Positions 33,271 through 42,355 of a DNA stretch of 64,000 nt are shown in pieces. Source of the stretch: Sphingomonas sp. S2-65. GTDB lineage: Bacteria; Pseudomonadota; Alphaproteobacteria; Sphingomonadales; Sphingomonadaceae. Within the stretch, counting starts at the first letter, position 1, and each line of letters begins with the position of its first letter. The stretch covers positions 682,001 to 746,000 of the forward strand of contig NZ_CP090953.1 in the NCBI RefSeq assembly GCF_021513175.1, read 5' to 3'. The translations under genes were made by a program, and so were the position numbers. Under the pieces are notes generated by a model. It ran no database searches and had not been told where the DNA came from. It saw only the letters and a list, made by a program, of their open reading frames with translations.

Positions 33271-35988
33271 ATGAAGCATTTCCGCCTGCTCGCTGCCGCG
33301 GCGACGATCGCCCTCGCCCATCCTGCCATGGCGCAGGAACTCGCGCCCTATCAGCAGTTCACGCTGCCGAACGGCCTGCGGGTGATCGTGCATGAGGATC
33401 ACAAGACGCCGAAAGTGGCGGTGGCCGTGTGGTACCATGTCGGGTCGATGAACGAGCCGGAGGGCAAATCGGGCTTCGCGCACCTGTTCGAGCATCTGAT
33501 GTTCAACGGCTCGGAACATCATGACAAGGAATATATGCCGCCGCTCCAAGAGATCGGCGTCTCGGGCGTCAACGGCGCCACCGGTAACGATCAGACCTAT
33601 TATTACGAGGTCGTTCCCACCGGTGGGTTGGAACGGGTGCTGTGGCTCGAGTCCGATCGCATGGGCTATCTGTTGGGGGCGGTGACCCAGGCCAAGCTCG
33701 ACGAGCAGCGCGCAGTGGTTCAAAACGAGAAGCGCAACCGTGAGGGCCAACCCTACGCGACGATGAGCCAGCGCGCCGCGGCAGCGCTGTTCCCGGTCGG
33801 ACATCCCTATCATCACCCGGTGATCGGATCGATGGAGGACCTGAACGCCGCCTCGCTCGACGATGTGAAGGAGTGGTTCCGCCAATATTATGGCGCATCG
33901 AACGCCGTGGTGACGCTCTCGGGGGACGTGACCCTCGAGCAGGCCAAGGCGCTGGTCACCAAGTATTTCGGCAATGTACCCGCCGGTCCGCCGACCGGGC
34001 GCGTAACCGCCTGGGTACCCGAGCTGGCGCGCGATCAGCACGAAGTGATGCTCGACAATGTGCCCCAACCGGCGATCACCTGGAGCTGGGCCGTGCCGGG
34101 GCGCGGTACGGCGGAAGCGCCCGGGCTCCGCATGGCGGCACAGCTGCTGGGGCGCGGTAAGACCTCGCGGCTCTACCAGGCCCTCGTTCACGATCAACAG
34201 GTCGCGACCTATGCCTCGGCGAGCTATGAGAGCTCGGCGGTTGCCGGCACCTTCTCGATCGAGGTGCGTCCGGCAGAAGGCGTCGCCCCTGCCAAGTTGG
34301 AGGCGGCGGTGCGCGCGGTGCTTCGCGACTTCCTGTCCACCAGCGCCTCCCCGGCCGAACTCGAGCGCGCGAAGGTCACGTCCTACGGCGACTCCGTGCG
34401 GGCCATGGAGTCGCTCTTCGTCAAGGCGATGGCATTGTCCGACGGCGCGGTGTTCGCCGATAATCCAGGGCAGTATCAGGAGGATGACCGCCGCTTCGCC
34501 GCGCTGAGCGCAGCCGAGGTACGGGGTGCTGCCGGAACATGGCTGAGCAAGCCGTCCTACCGGCTGACGGTGCTTCCTTATGGCTCGCACGACGTCGTTG
34601 CCGATGCGGCAGACCGAAAGACGATTCCCGCGCTTGCCCCCTTCCCCGCGCTCAAGCTTCCCGATCTGAAGGAGGCACGGCTTTCCAACGGCATCCAGGT
34701 CCGCTTTTCCGAACGGCCCGGTACGCCGACGGTGGACCTGGCGATGGTGTTCAATGCCGGCCAGGCTGCCGAGCAGCACATGAAGCGCGGTCTGCAGGGC
34801 TTCACGCTGGGGTTGATGGACGAGGGTACCGCGACGCTCGACGCGCAGAAATTCGCTGAACGCCAAGGCCTGCTCGGAACCCGGATCTGGGTAACGTCGA
34901 GCAGCGACACCACCGATTTTGCGCTCTCCGCGCTCACCCGCAAGCTCCCCGAGTCCATCGCATTGTGGGCGGACTATGTCCGCAATCCCGGCTTCCGGGC
35001 CGCCGACCTGGAGCGGGACCGCGCGCTGCAACTGTCGGGCCTGCAACAGTCGCTTTCGGACCCGAACGCCATCGCCCAGCGAAGCCTGACCTATCTGCTA
35101 TATGGGCCCGATCACGCCTATGGGGCGGCATTGGCAAACCGCGCGGCGACGCTGAAGGCCTTCACGCGCGAGGATGTGATCGCCTTTCACCAGAGCTGGA
35201 TCCGCCCCGACAATGCCGTGATCTACGCTGCCGGGGACACGCAGTTACCGGTGCTGATCGCCGCGCTCGAGGAGGCGTTCGGCGACTGGAAGGCACCGGC
35301 GCGCGCGAAGGGCACCAAGACCCTGGACCCGGTCCCGCCCGCTGCCGGACCGCGGATCGTGCTGATCGACAAGCCCGGCGCGTCGCAATCGGTGATCCAG
35401 GCCGGACAGATCGTCGGATCGGGCATGGACCCGCACGACTTCGAACTTGGGGCGCTCAACGATGTGCTGGGCGGCGGCTTCACTGCCCGGCTGAACATGA
35501 ACCTGCGCGAGGGCAAGGGATGGACCTATGGCGCCAATTCCTATGTCGCCGACGCGCGTGGACCCCAGGTGCTGGGGATCGCCACGAGCATCCAGACCGA
35601 CAAGACCGCCGAAGCGCTTTCGGAGATCGACAAGGAGCTTCGCGGACTCCAGCGCGCCAAGCCCGCGACGGCTGAGGAACTCGCCCTGCTCACCAAGGGA
35701 CAAGTGCTAGGCCTGCCCGGCCAGTTCGAAACCAACCAAGCGATGGTGGGCTATCTCCAGCAGGTAAGCCGCTTCGGCCGCCCCTATGACTACATCACCT
35801 CCCTGCCCGCCCGGTACGCCGCCCTTCGACCGGAAACGATCACCGCCGCGGCGAATGCGGATCTGCATCCCGAAAGGATGACGTGGGTCGTGGTCGGCGA
35901 CCTCGCCAAGATCGAGGCGCCGATCCGCGCCTTGGGCTGGCCGGGCGTAGAGATATGGGACGCGGAAGGACGCAGGGTTCGCAACTGA
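33271..35988 (+). CDS. periplasmic M16 zinc metallopeptidase
   Basis: A 905-residue protein with a signal peptide (MKHFRLLAAAATIALAHPAMA) and two M16 halves. The first has the inverted zinc motif HLFEH at residues 71-75, with the third ligand Glu153 in VVQNEKRNRE. The second half (from about 465, LSNGIQVRFSERPGTPTVDLA) lacks the zinc motif, as in two-domain M16 proteases. Length and layout match periplasmic PqqL/FusC-type enzymes. AAGGA lies before the ATG. It follows a TonB receptor governed by sigma/FecR, so it may digest what the receptor imports; this is inference by analogy with FusA-FusC. Its stop is 3 bases from the convergent beta-helix gene. Confidence 0.92.
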   Translation: MKHFRLLAAAATIALAHPAMAQELAPYQQFTLPNGLRVIVHEDHKTPKVAVAVWYHVGSMNEPEGKSGFAHLFEHLMFNGSEHHDKEYMPPLQEIGVSGVNGATGNDQTYYYEVVPTGGLERVLWLESDRMGYLLGAVTQAKLDEQRAVVQNEKRNREGQPYATMSQRAAAALFPVGHPYHHPVIGSMEDLNAASLDDVKEWFRQYYGASNAVVTLSGDVTLEQAKALVTKYFGNVPAGPPTGRVTAWVPELARDQHEVMLDNVPQPAITWSWAVPGRGTAEAPGLRMAAQLLGRGKTSRLYQALVHDQQVATYASASYESSAVAGTFSIEVRPAEGVAPAKLEAAVRAVLRDFLSTSASPAELERAKVTSYGDSVRAMESLFVKAMALSDGAVFADNPGQYQEDDRRFAALSAAEVRGAAGTWLSKPSYRLTVLPYGSHDVVADAADRKTIPALAPFPALKLPDLKEARLSNGIQVRFSERPGTPTVDLAMVFNAGQAAEQHMKRGLQGFTLGLMDEGTATLDAQKFAERQGLLGTRIWVTSSSDTTDFALSALTRKLPESIALWADYVRNPGFRAADLERDRALQLSGLQQSLSDPNAIAQRSLTYLLYGPDHAYGAALANRAATLKAFTREDVIAFHQSWIRPDNAVIYAAGDTQLPVLIAALEEAFGDWKAPARAKGTKTLDPVPPAAGPRIVLIDKPGASQSVIQAGQIVGSGMDPHDFELGALNDVLGGGFTARLNMNLREGKGWTYGANSYVADARGPQVLGIATSIQTDKTAEALSEIDKELRGLQRAKPATAEELALLTKGQVLGLPGQFETNQAMVGYLQQVSRFGRPYDYITSLPARYAALRPETITAAANADLHPERMTWVVVGDLAKIEAPIRALGWPGVEIWDAEGRRVRN

Positions 35989-35991
35989 TCC

Positions 35992-38991
35992 TCAGATCGC
36001 CGCAGCATAGAGTGCGTGGTGGGTCACGATGAACAGCGTGTGCCCATCCGCTCCGCCTACCACCAGTTGCAGCGGCCGGTCGGGCACGTCGATCCGGCGG
36101 CGCAGGCTGCCGCCAGGGCCGTAGACGAACACCTGCCCGTTCGCGACATACAGGTTGCCGGCAGCGTCGCGCGCGACGCTCTCTCCCCCGCGGTCGGCGA
36201 CGATCTTGAGATCGGTGACTTTCCCGCCCTCGCCGACCAGGCCGCTATAGGTGCGGTTCTCGGACGCATTGGTCAGCACCACCCGTCCGTCGGGCCCGGC
36301 AGTCACCAGCCCATGGGCGTCCAGCGTGTCCGACCAGCGCCATCCCTGATGATCGTCGGGGCCCTGGTTCCATACCCGGAACGCCGGCAAAACCAGCGAC
36401 CCGTCGGGCGAGACATATTCCTGTGCCTTGGGTTCGGCCATCTTGGTGGTGAAGAAGTCGGCGAGCGTCGGGTATTGATAGGTAGCCGGATCGATGCGGT
36501 CGGCGAACTCGCCATTCGCCCAGACATTCACCGGCAGCAAGGTTGCCGCCCCGCGACGCGGGCGCACCGGAGTGGCGGGAATTATCCGTACCTCCGCCGG
36601 CTTTGCGGGATCGATGCTGAATACCGTGCCGTCGCGGCCCGCCGATGACAGGACCAGCAAGTCGCCCGAGCGATCCACCGCCAGGTTCACCGCATCGAGC
36701 GGAGCGTCGGCAACGATCGACAGACCTTCGGTTCTGGACCATCCATGGATGCGCTGGAAGTGCCGATCGATGAAGTAGAGCTTGCCCTTGGCATCCACCG
36801 CGGCTCCGGCGATCGAATAGAAGCCGTCAGCCAGCTTCTCGACGCCGGGCGACACCGGCACTGCCGGCTGCGTGGCGGCCGTTGCGGGGGCCGCCGGCAC
36901 GTCGAGCTTCGCGAACTCCCGCTCGCGCACTTCCTGCTGGCGAGTCATGTCCTTGATCGCATTCTCGAACGGATACTTGCTGGCGCGAAGATAGGTGCCG
37001 CATCCCTTCGCATCGCAGCTCGCAAACCCGCTTTCGGCGTTCACATGGACGTTGCGGAAGCGAATGTCGCCAGAGTTGTAGAGCTTCACCGCCGCGTCCA
37101 TCGGCTTGATCGACCGCGTGACGCGATAGCCGTGATAGTTGGCGAACAGGATGTTGCGCGAATTGCGGAACTCGGTCGAGATCGCATTGACGCCGTCGCG
37201 CACCTCCTGCTCGGTCTGCGGCGCCAGGAATTCCCAGTTTTCGACATTGTCGAGCACGATTTCCGCCCGGTAGTGATGCTCGGCCGACAGCTGATAGACG
37301 CGGCCAGGCGTCCTGGTGTTCGACACATAGAAGCCGGCCGAGGCCAGCGTGTTCGGCGACCACAACGCCGCGAATGTCCCGCCGCCGCCATCCGTGACCC
37401 AGATGCTCGGATACTGCCCGTCGAAGCGGGCACGCGGGTCGCCGAAACCGATCGGGCTGCCCTTGGTCAAGACGGTGCCGCCACCGCCCTGGATCTTCAC
37501 GTCGTTGACTTCGGATGCCTCGCCCGCTCGCCAGAGCAATGCCGTCGCGCGCGGGTTCACGCCGCCGGTCCAGAGGCCCAGCCCATGGACGATGGCGTTG
37601 CCGCCTGTCGCACTCTGGATCAGCGCCTTGGGTCCACCGACGCCCATATATGCAGGCGTCTCGTCGGGAAGATACAGATGGGTCAGGCTGGGATGCAGCG
37701 CGATCAACACGCTGTCCGGACGCAGCTTGAGCGTGTCGGTCACCCGGTAGCGGCCCATCGGGAAGTAAAGCACCCGGTGAGTATCGATCGCCCGTTGCAG
37801 CGCCGCGGTATCGTCGGTGGTATCGTCCCCTTTTACGCCGAGATCGCGGACATTGGCCCAGTCCCGCACCGGCGGCAGCGCGCGGATCGTGCGTGCCGGA
37901 CGGGCCGATGCGCGGCCGAGCGGCACCATGCTGACGTCGGTGGCGTACTCTCCGATCGTTCCGAGCGCGGGCAGCTTGAGCCCATAAGAGAAGTCGCGCA
38001 CGCGGTATCGGGCACCCGCCCCGGCCACCGTCTTGCCGCTGTCGCGAAAGCGGGCGAAGGTCGGCGTATTGATCGCTACGGCATCGTCAAAGCCGACTTG
38101 CGTGAACACGCTGTTCTCGGCCGAGATCAGGACCCCGGCCTGAGCGACATTCTCGAACCGGACCTGCTTGCCCCACAGCGAGTCGGAGTATCCGCGGTCG
38201 ATCTCTATCCCGACCGGCGTATCCTTGATCGCAACGTTGACGAGCGTCAGATCGACTTCATGCTCGCGGATCGCCGCATCGCGCTGTCCCTGGAACTCGG
38301 AATCGATCAGCGTGAACTGCCAGGCGGGAGAGGTTTTCTCCGACATGATGCCATAGCGGCCGCCGAAGAAGCGCAGATCCTCGAACTCGTTGCCTGCCTG
38401 GTACACCCCGGCGAGCCCGGATCCGGTATGGAAGTCGACATGGCGCAGATAGCCGTGCTGGGCGACGCGGAAGCGAACCGCGACCGCACCGGCGTTTCCG
38501 GCGCCGATGCGGAAGTCGACATTGGAAAGCGCGGAATAGAAAGTGCTGGAAGTCGCGTCGAAGATGGCGGAGTCGAACGGCACGCTGGTGGGCGGCGGAA
38601 CGGGCGCCTTGCCCACGCGGTACTGGTCCTCACCGGTGAAGCTGATCATCGCCGCGACGCCCGAGCCGAAGCCGGCGCTGTTGTCGCCGAGCACGATCTC
38701 GGGCCGCGTCGGTCCGACCCCGAACACCCGCACTGCCGAGCGGACGAAAATGGTCCGGCTGATGCGGTATCGCCCGGACGGCAGGAACACGACGCCGCCA
38801 TGACCGCCAACTGCAGCCGCATCGATCGCCTGCTGGATCGCAGCGCTGTCGTCGGCGCGACCATCGCCGACTCCCTTCACCGTGATCGCGCGCGGATCAT
38901 TGGGCGCGCTGCGATACACCGAGGTCGATTGCGCAAGCGCAGGTGTCGGCAGCGTAATCATCGCCGCGCCAAGCAGCCACTTTGCCTTCAT
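35992..38991 (-). CDS. secreted tandem beta-helix (pectate-lyase-3/GH55-like) protein with C-terminal beta-propeller
   Basis: A 999-residue protein. Signal peptide MKAKWLLGAAMITLPTPALA. Two pectate-lyase-3-type beta-helix domains start at about residue 35 (TVKGVGDGRADDSAAIQQAID) and 376 (NVRDLGVKGDDTTDDTAALQ), the tandem layout of GH55 exo-beta-1,3-glucanases. A conserved Cys pair (FASCDAKGCGTYLRASKYP) lies near 655. From about 717 there are NHL/SMP-30-like propeller repeats (AVDAKGKLYFIDRHFQRIHGW, NLAVDRSGDLLVLSS, VARDAAGNLYVANGQVFVYG). The start at 38991 has GGAGAAGG upstream. A close paralogue is at 42356. Substrate and whether it is a lyase, hydrolase or binding protein cannot be told. 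Confidence 0.8.
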   Translation of the reverse strand: MKAKWLLGAAMITLPTPALAQSTSVYRSAPNDPRAITVKGVGDGRADDSAAIQQAIDAAAVGGHGGVVFLPSGRYRISRTIFVRSAVRVFGVGPTRPEIVLGDNSAGFGSGVAAMISFTGEDQYRVGKAPVPPPTSVPFDSAIFDATSSTFYSALSNVDFRIGAGNAGAVAVRFRVAQHGYLRHVDFHTGSGLAGVYQAGNEFEDLRFFGGRYGIMSEKTSPAWQFTLIDSEFQGQRDAAIREHEVDLTLVNVAIKDTPVGIEIDRGYSDSLWGKQVRFENVAQAGVLISAENSVFTQVGFDDAVAINTPTFARFRDSGKTVAGAGARYRVRDFSYGLKLPALGTIGEYATDVSMVPLGRASARPARTIRALPPVRDWANVRDLGVKGDDTTDDTAALQRAIDTHRVLYFPMGRYRVTDTLKLRPDSVLIALHPSLTHLYLPDETPAYMGVGGPKALIQSATGGNAIVHGLGLWTGGVNPRATALLWRAGEASEVNDVKIQGGGGTVLTKGSPIGFGDPRARFDGQYPSIWVTDGGGGTFAALWSPNTLASAGFYVSNTRTPGRVYQLSAEHHYRAEIVLDNVENWEFLAPQTEQEVRDGVNAISTEFRNSRNILFANYHGYRVTRSIKPMDAAVKLYNSGDIRFRNVHVNAESGFASCDAKGCGTYLRASKYPFENAIKDMTRQQEVREREFAKLDVPAAPATAATQPAVPVSPGVEKLADGFYSIAGAAVDAKGKLYFIDRHFQRIHGWSRTEGLSIVADAPLDAVNLAVDRSGDLLVLSSAGRDGTVFSIDPAKPAEVRIIPATPVRPRRGAATLLPVNVWANGEFADRIDPATYQYPTLADFFTTKMAEPKAQEYVSPDGSLVLPAFRVWNQGPDDHQGWRWSDTLDAHGLVTAGPDGRVVLTNASENRTYSGLVGEGGKVTDLKIVADRGGESVARDAAGNLYVANGQVFVYGPGGSLRRRIDVPDRPLQLVVGGADGHTLFIVTHHALYAAAI

Positions 38992-39072
38992 CGTCCTTCT
39001 CCCCCTGATTCTCCGCGACCGTCGACCCACCCCGCAGCGCGGCATGGGCGACAACGATCGGGCCGACCGTCT

Positions 39073-39339
39073 TCAGACTGTTTGAAGGCTCAGTGCCTGT
39101 GCGGCGATCGCCACCTGGGTTCGGTTGCGCACGTTCAACTTGCGCATCAGCGCCGTCATGTGCGCCTTGACCGTGGTTTCGGCGATGCCCAGGTCGTAGG
39201 CTATCTGCTTGTTGAGCAAGCCCGAACGGACGCCGCGCAGCACCTTGATCTGAGTGGGGGTCAGTTGCGGGAGCGCCGCTGCTGCGGCAGCCTTCGTCCC
39301 AAACTGGCGAGATTCCTGGGAGATCCCTTCCATCGTCAT
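39073..39339 (-). CDS. LuxR-type (GerE) HTH protein without input domain
   Basis: An 88-residue protein. Residues about 23-85 form a LuxR/FixJ C-terminal helix-turn-helix (LTPTQIKVLRGVRSGLLNKQIAYDLGIAETTVKAHMTALMRKL). The receiver or autoinducer domain normally found upstream is missing, and I see no remnant of it in frame in the preceding DNA. A GGAGGAGG stands right before the ATGs at 39339 and 39333, so the short form is translated as such. It lies 81 bases upstream of the beta-helix gene in the same direction and may regulate it and the divergent gluconate genes. Confidence 0.8.
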   Translation of the reverse strand: MTMEGISQESRQFGTKAAAAAALPQLTPTQIKVLRGVRSGLLNKQIAYDLGIAETTVKAHMTALMRKLNVRNRTQVAIAAQALSLQTV

Positions 39340-39468
39340 CCTCCTCCTGCTCGGCCATGGCCGTGGCTCGCCTTGGCGATCGCACCAGGCGAAGTTTGTT
39401 GATCCAAGCGCTCCGTCTTAGCGGATTCGGTTGGACAGATTCGCACTATGATCCTCGGCTTTAGCCCT

Positions 39469-39493
39469 GATCAAGCCTTTTCTGTTGTTGATC
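39469..39493. promoter_or_regulatory. inverted repeat in the LuxR-gntP divergent region
   Basis: GATCAA (39469-39474) and TTGATC (39488-39493) are separated by 13 bases in the 266-bp divergent gap. A direct repeat ACAGATT with a following GCG/CGC lies on either side (about 39435 and 39510). Possible binding site for the GntR regulator at 40971 or the LuxR-type protein. Nothing else gene-like is seen in the gap apart from the leader ORF at 39560. Confidence 0.3.
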
Positions 39494-39559
39494 GGGAAAA
39501 ACCTGTCCTACAGATTGCGCTCGCAGGCGAATGCGCCGCGATCGAAGGGAGAGACCTGA

Positions 39560-39619
39560 ATGACGAGAATGGTGACTTCTTGCGGCCGTTCTGAGCGGTG
39601 CGTCGATGACCGGAGGTGA
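39560..39619 (+). CDS. 19-residue leader ORF overlapping the gntP start
   Basis: A short frame (MTRMVTSCGRSERCVDDRR, TGA at 39617-39619) with the strongest ribosome binding site of the region, AAGGGAGAG about 8 bases before its ATG. It overlaps the permease start at 39606 in another frame, and its own end contains a GGAGG that could serve a downstream permease ATG at 39630. It may couple translation to the permease or be chance. Confidence 0.3.
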   Translation: MTRMVTSCGRSERCVDDRR

Positions 39620-40952
39620 CACTCGCCTGATGATCGCGGCGCTGGCGGGGATCCTGCTCGCGGTGCTGATGATCGTCCGCGGCCGGCTCCACCCGTTCAT
39701 CGCCTTGCTGTGCGGTGCATTCGCCGTCGGACTGCTCGCCGGTCTGCCGCTGACGGACACCGCCAAGGCCGTGCAGAAGGGCGTCGGCGACATTATCGGC
39801 GGCACCGGACTGGTCGTCGCGCTCGGCCTGTCGCTGGGGGCAATGTTGCACTTGTCGGGCGCAGCCGCGTCGCTGGCCAAGGGAGCGTTGCAGCTGACCG
39901 GCGTCCGAGCGGCGCCCTGGGCGACGCTCGGCATCGCCATCGTCATCGGCCTGCCGCTGTTCTTCGAAACCGGGCTGGTGCTGTTGCTGCCGATCGTCGT
40001 GGCCGCCGCCGAGGAGATGGCGGGCTCGAATCCGGTGGAGCGCGACGCCGCCAAGCTGCGGCTCATCATGCCCGCCTTGGCGGGGCTCGGCGTCGTGCAC
40101 GCGCTCGTCCCCCCGCACCCGGGGCCCTTGCTCGCGGTGGAAGCGCTCGGCGCCGATCTGGGCAAGACGATGCTCTACGGCATCCTGATCGCGATCCCCA
40201 CCGCCGTGATTGCCGGCCCGCTGCTCGCGCGTGTGACGACGCGCGGCGTGCGCTTGGCGCCACCGGTTCTGCACGATCACCGGCTGGCGATCGCCACGCC
40301 CTCGCGCGCGCTGTCGCTGCTCATCGTGCTGCTGCCGGTGCTGCTGATTGCGGCGGGTGAACTCGGGCAGCTGGTGCCGGGCCTGCGCGGCGCACCGGCA
40401 TTGGCGGCGGCGAGCAACCCGGTGGTTGCGCTCCTGGTGACCAACCTCGTGGCACTGCCTGTGCTGTTCGGGCGCGGGTTGCGCGACGCGGCGATCCAGG
40501 ACGCGGTGTGGCATGAGACGATGGGCGCGGCCGGCGCGATCCTGCTGGCGATCGGCGCGGGGGGCGCGTTGAAGCAAGTGCTGGTCACTGCGGGCCTGTC
40601 GGACCTGCTCGCCCGGATGGTGCTGATGCACGCGATCTCGCCGCTGCTGCTGGGCTGGCTGGTCGCAGTGGGTATACGGCTGGCCGCCGGATCCGCGACG
40701 GTCGCGACGATCACCGCCGTCGGCGTGATGCCGGGGGTGGTCGCCAGTTCAGGGGTGTCGCCCGAGCTCGTGGTGCTCGCGATCGGCGCGGGATCGGTGT
40801 TCTTCAGCCATGTCAACGATCCCGGCTTCTGGCTGGTGAAGAGCTATGTCGGCACCAGCACCGCCGACACTTTTCGGACCTGGTCGCTGCTGGAGACCGC
40901 GATCTCGGTCGTCGGGCTCGCCATGGTGCTGGCGCTCGATTATGTCCTCTGA
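39606..40952 (+). CDS. GntP-family gluconate:H+ symporter
   Basis: A 448-residue permease with about 12-14 membrane segments. GntP features include IGLPLFFETGLVLLLPIV, PPHPGPLLAVEALGADLGKTMLYG, GSATVATITAVGVMPG and FFSHVNDPGFWLVKSY. Substrates of the family are gluconate and related aldonates. The ATG at 39606 has no good ribosome binding site; the in-frame ATG at 39630 behind GGAGG is an alternative start. A GntR regulator follows 18 bases downstream and gluconokinase lies beyond it, which supports gluconate as substrate. Confidence 0.92.
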   Translation: MTGGDTRLMIAALAGILLAVLMIVRGRLHPFIALLCGAFAVGLLAGLPLTDTAKAVQKGVGDIIGGTGLVVALGLSLGAMLHLSGAAASLAKGALQLTGVRAAPWATLGIAIVIGLPLFFETGLVLLLPIVVAAAEEMAGSNPVERDAAKLRLIMPALAGLGVVHALVPPHPGPLLAVEALGADLGKTMLYGILIAIPTAVIAGPLLARVTTRGVRLAPPVLHDHRLAIATPSRALSLLIVLLPVLLIAAGELGQLVPGLRGAPALAAASNPVVALLVTNLVALPVLFGRGLRDAAIQDAVWHETMGAAGAILLAIGAGGALKQVLVTAGLSDLLARMVLMHAISPLLLGWLVAVGIRLAAGSATVATITAVGVMPGVVASSGVSPELVVLAIGAGSVFFSHVNDPGFWLVKSYVGTSTADTFRTWSLLETAISVVGLAMVLALDYVL

Positions 40953-40970
40953 GAGCAGCCACGACGGAGA

Positions 40971-41654
40971 ATGCCGGTGATCGAAGGCCGCCTGGCGGAT
41001 CGCGCCTATACGGCGATCGTCCGGATCATCACCGATGACGGGCTGGCAAGCGGCGATCGGCTGCCTTCCGAAGCACGCCTTGCCCAGCTGTTCGGCATGT
41101 CGCGGACGATCGTGCGCGAGGCGCTGGCGCGGCTCGCCTCGGACGGAGTGACCGAGGCCCGGCGCGGCGCGGGTTCCTATGTGAAGCGCCGCCCCTCGGA
41201 GCGGCTCGGCACCCATGTCGCCATGGACGCGCTGGCGGCGACGCTGGGCACCTACGAAGTACGGTTCGTGCTGGAGGCGGAGGCGGCCCGGCTGGCGGCG
41301 CAGCGGCGCTCGCACCAGCAGCTCGAGGTGATCGAACGCGCGCTCGCGGCGCTGCGGACTGCATTGCTGTCCAACGCGCCTGCGCATGACGAGGACTGGC
41401 TGCTGCACCGCGCGATCTTCGAGGCGACGGGCAATGCAGCGTTCCTGCCGGTGTTCGACCATCTGCACGACGCAGTGATGCAGATCCTGCGCGCCGGCGT
41501 CGATATCTCGCGCTCGCGTCCGCCGGAGGTGATCGGCGCGATGATGGAGGAGCATGACGCGATCGTCGAGGCGATCCGGGCGCGCGATGCGGACGGCGCG
41601 GCGCTGGCGATGCGCTGGCACCTGTCGCAGGGGCGCAAGCGGCTGATGCCGTGA
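40971..41654 (+). CDS. FadR-type GntR family transcriptional regulator
   Basis: A 227-residue regulator. The N-terminal winged helix (about 5-75) has SGDRLPSEARLAQLFGMSRTIVREALARLASDGVTEARRGAGSYV; the C-terminal helical FCD ligand domain (about 90-220) has the metal-binding pattern D..LH..I, LHRAIFEATGN, HDAIVEAIRARDADGAALAMRWHL. GGAGA precedes the ATG. Its place between the gluconate permease and gluconokinase genes suggests it represses them and responds to gluconate or a pathway intermediate. Confidence 0.92.
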   Translation: MPVIEGRLADRAYTAIVRIITDDGLASGDRLPSEARLAQLFGMSRTIVREALARLASDGVTEARRGAGSYVKRRPSERLGTHVAMDALAATLGTYEVRFVLEAEAARLAAQRRSHQQLEVIERALAALRTALLSNAPAHDEDWLLHRAIFEATGNAAFLPVFDHLHDAVMQILRAGVDISRSRPPEVIGAMMEEHDAIVEAIRARDADGAALAMRWHLSQGRKRLMP

Positions 41655-41655
41655 G

Positions 41656-42201
41656 CTAGCCCGCGGCGGTTGCGGCTTCCATCCAGGCACGCACGTCGGC
41701 GCACAGCATCTCGGGCGAGCGCGCCGCGTCGAGGGTGACGGCGCACTCGTCGGCGCCGGGCCGCTCCAGGGTGGCGAGCTGGCTGTCGAGCAGGCTGGCC
41801 GGCATGTAATGGTCCGGGCGGCTGTTCATGCGGCGGGCGATTTCGTCGCGCGTGGTGTCGAGCAGCACGAAAAGCATGGGGACCGCCGAGGCGGCGGACA
41901 GGCGCTCGCGATAGCTTCGCTTGAGCGCCGAGCACGCGGCGACGGCGACGCCGTGTTCGCGCGCCGCCGCGCCGATCGCGGCGCCCAGCCGCGCGAGCCA
42001 TGGCCAGCGATCCTCGTCGGTCAGCGGATGGCCCGTGAGCATCTTGTTGACGCTCGCGACGGAGTGGAAGTCGTCGCCTTCGAGCAATGGACAGTCAAGC
42101 TGCGCCGCCAAGCACGCTGACAACGTTGACTTCCCGCTGCCGCTCACTCCCATCAGGACGATCGCACGCGCCCCGCTCAGCGTTTGCCCCTGTGTCCGCA
42201 C
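41656..42201 (-). CDS. gntK: gluconokinase
   Basis: A 181-residue P-loop kinase that makes 6-phosphogluconate from gluconate and ATP. The Walker A motif GVSGSGKST is near residues 18-26; EGDDFHSVASVNKMLTGHPLTDEDRWPWL and ACSALKRSYRERL are gluconokinase signatures. It is convergent with the GntR gene (one base between the stops) and diverges from the second beta-helix gene. The product feeds Edd/Eda. Confidence 0.94.
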   Translation of the reverse strand: MRTQGQTLSGARAIVLMGVSGSGKSTLSACLAAQLDCPLLEGDDFHSVASVNKMLTGHPLTDEDRWPWLARLGAAIGAAAREHGVAVAACSALKRSYRERLSAASAVPMLFVLLDTTRDEIARRMNSRPDHYMPASLLDSQLATLERPGADECAVTLDAARSPEMLCADVRAWMEAATAAG

Positions 42202-42355
42202 CGCCCGCCCTTGCTTTGTCGATCGGCCGCTCGGCCGGACTTGGACGAACCATATCCCGTGTCTGAGGGGGCTTTACCATTACGACCTTTGTCGCAATCG
42301 TCGGCTGGCGCGGGAGCACCTATCCCCGCGCTATAATCAATGGGGAGCGATCACG

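Noticed and set aside
36745..39402. An 885-residue antisense frame over the first beta-helix gene
   Set aside because: Composition is that of a reverse-strand shadow in GC-rich coding DNA, with no domain. The opposite strand has a signal peptide and clear repeats of a known fold.
39412..39420. CGTCTTA near the gluconate genes as a second ECF sigma promoter
   Set aside because: A 7-base match is expected several times by chance in a window of this size, and no matching -35 element could be defined.
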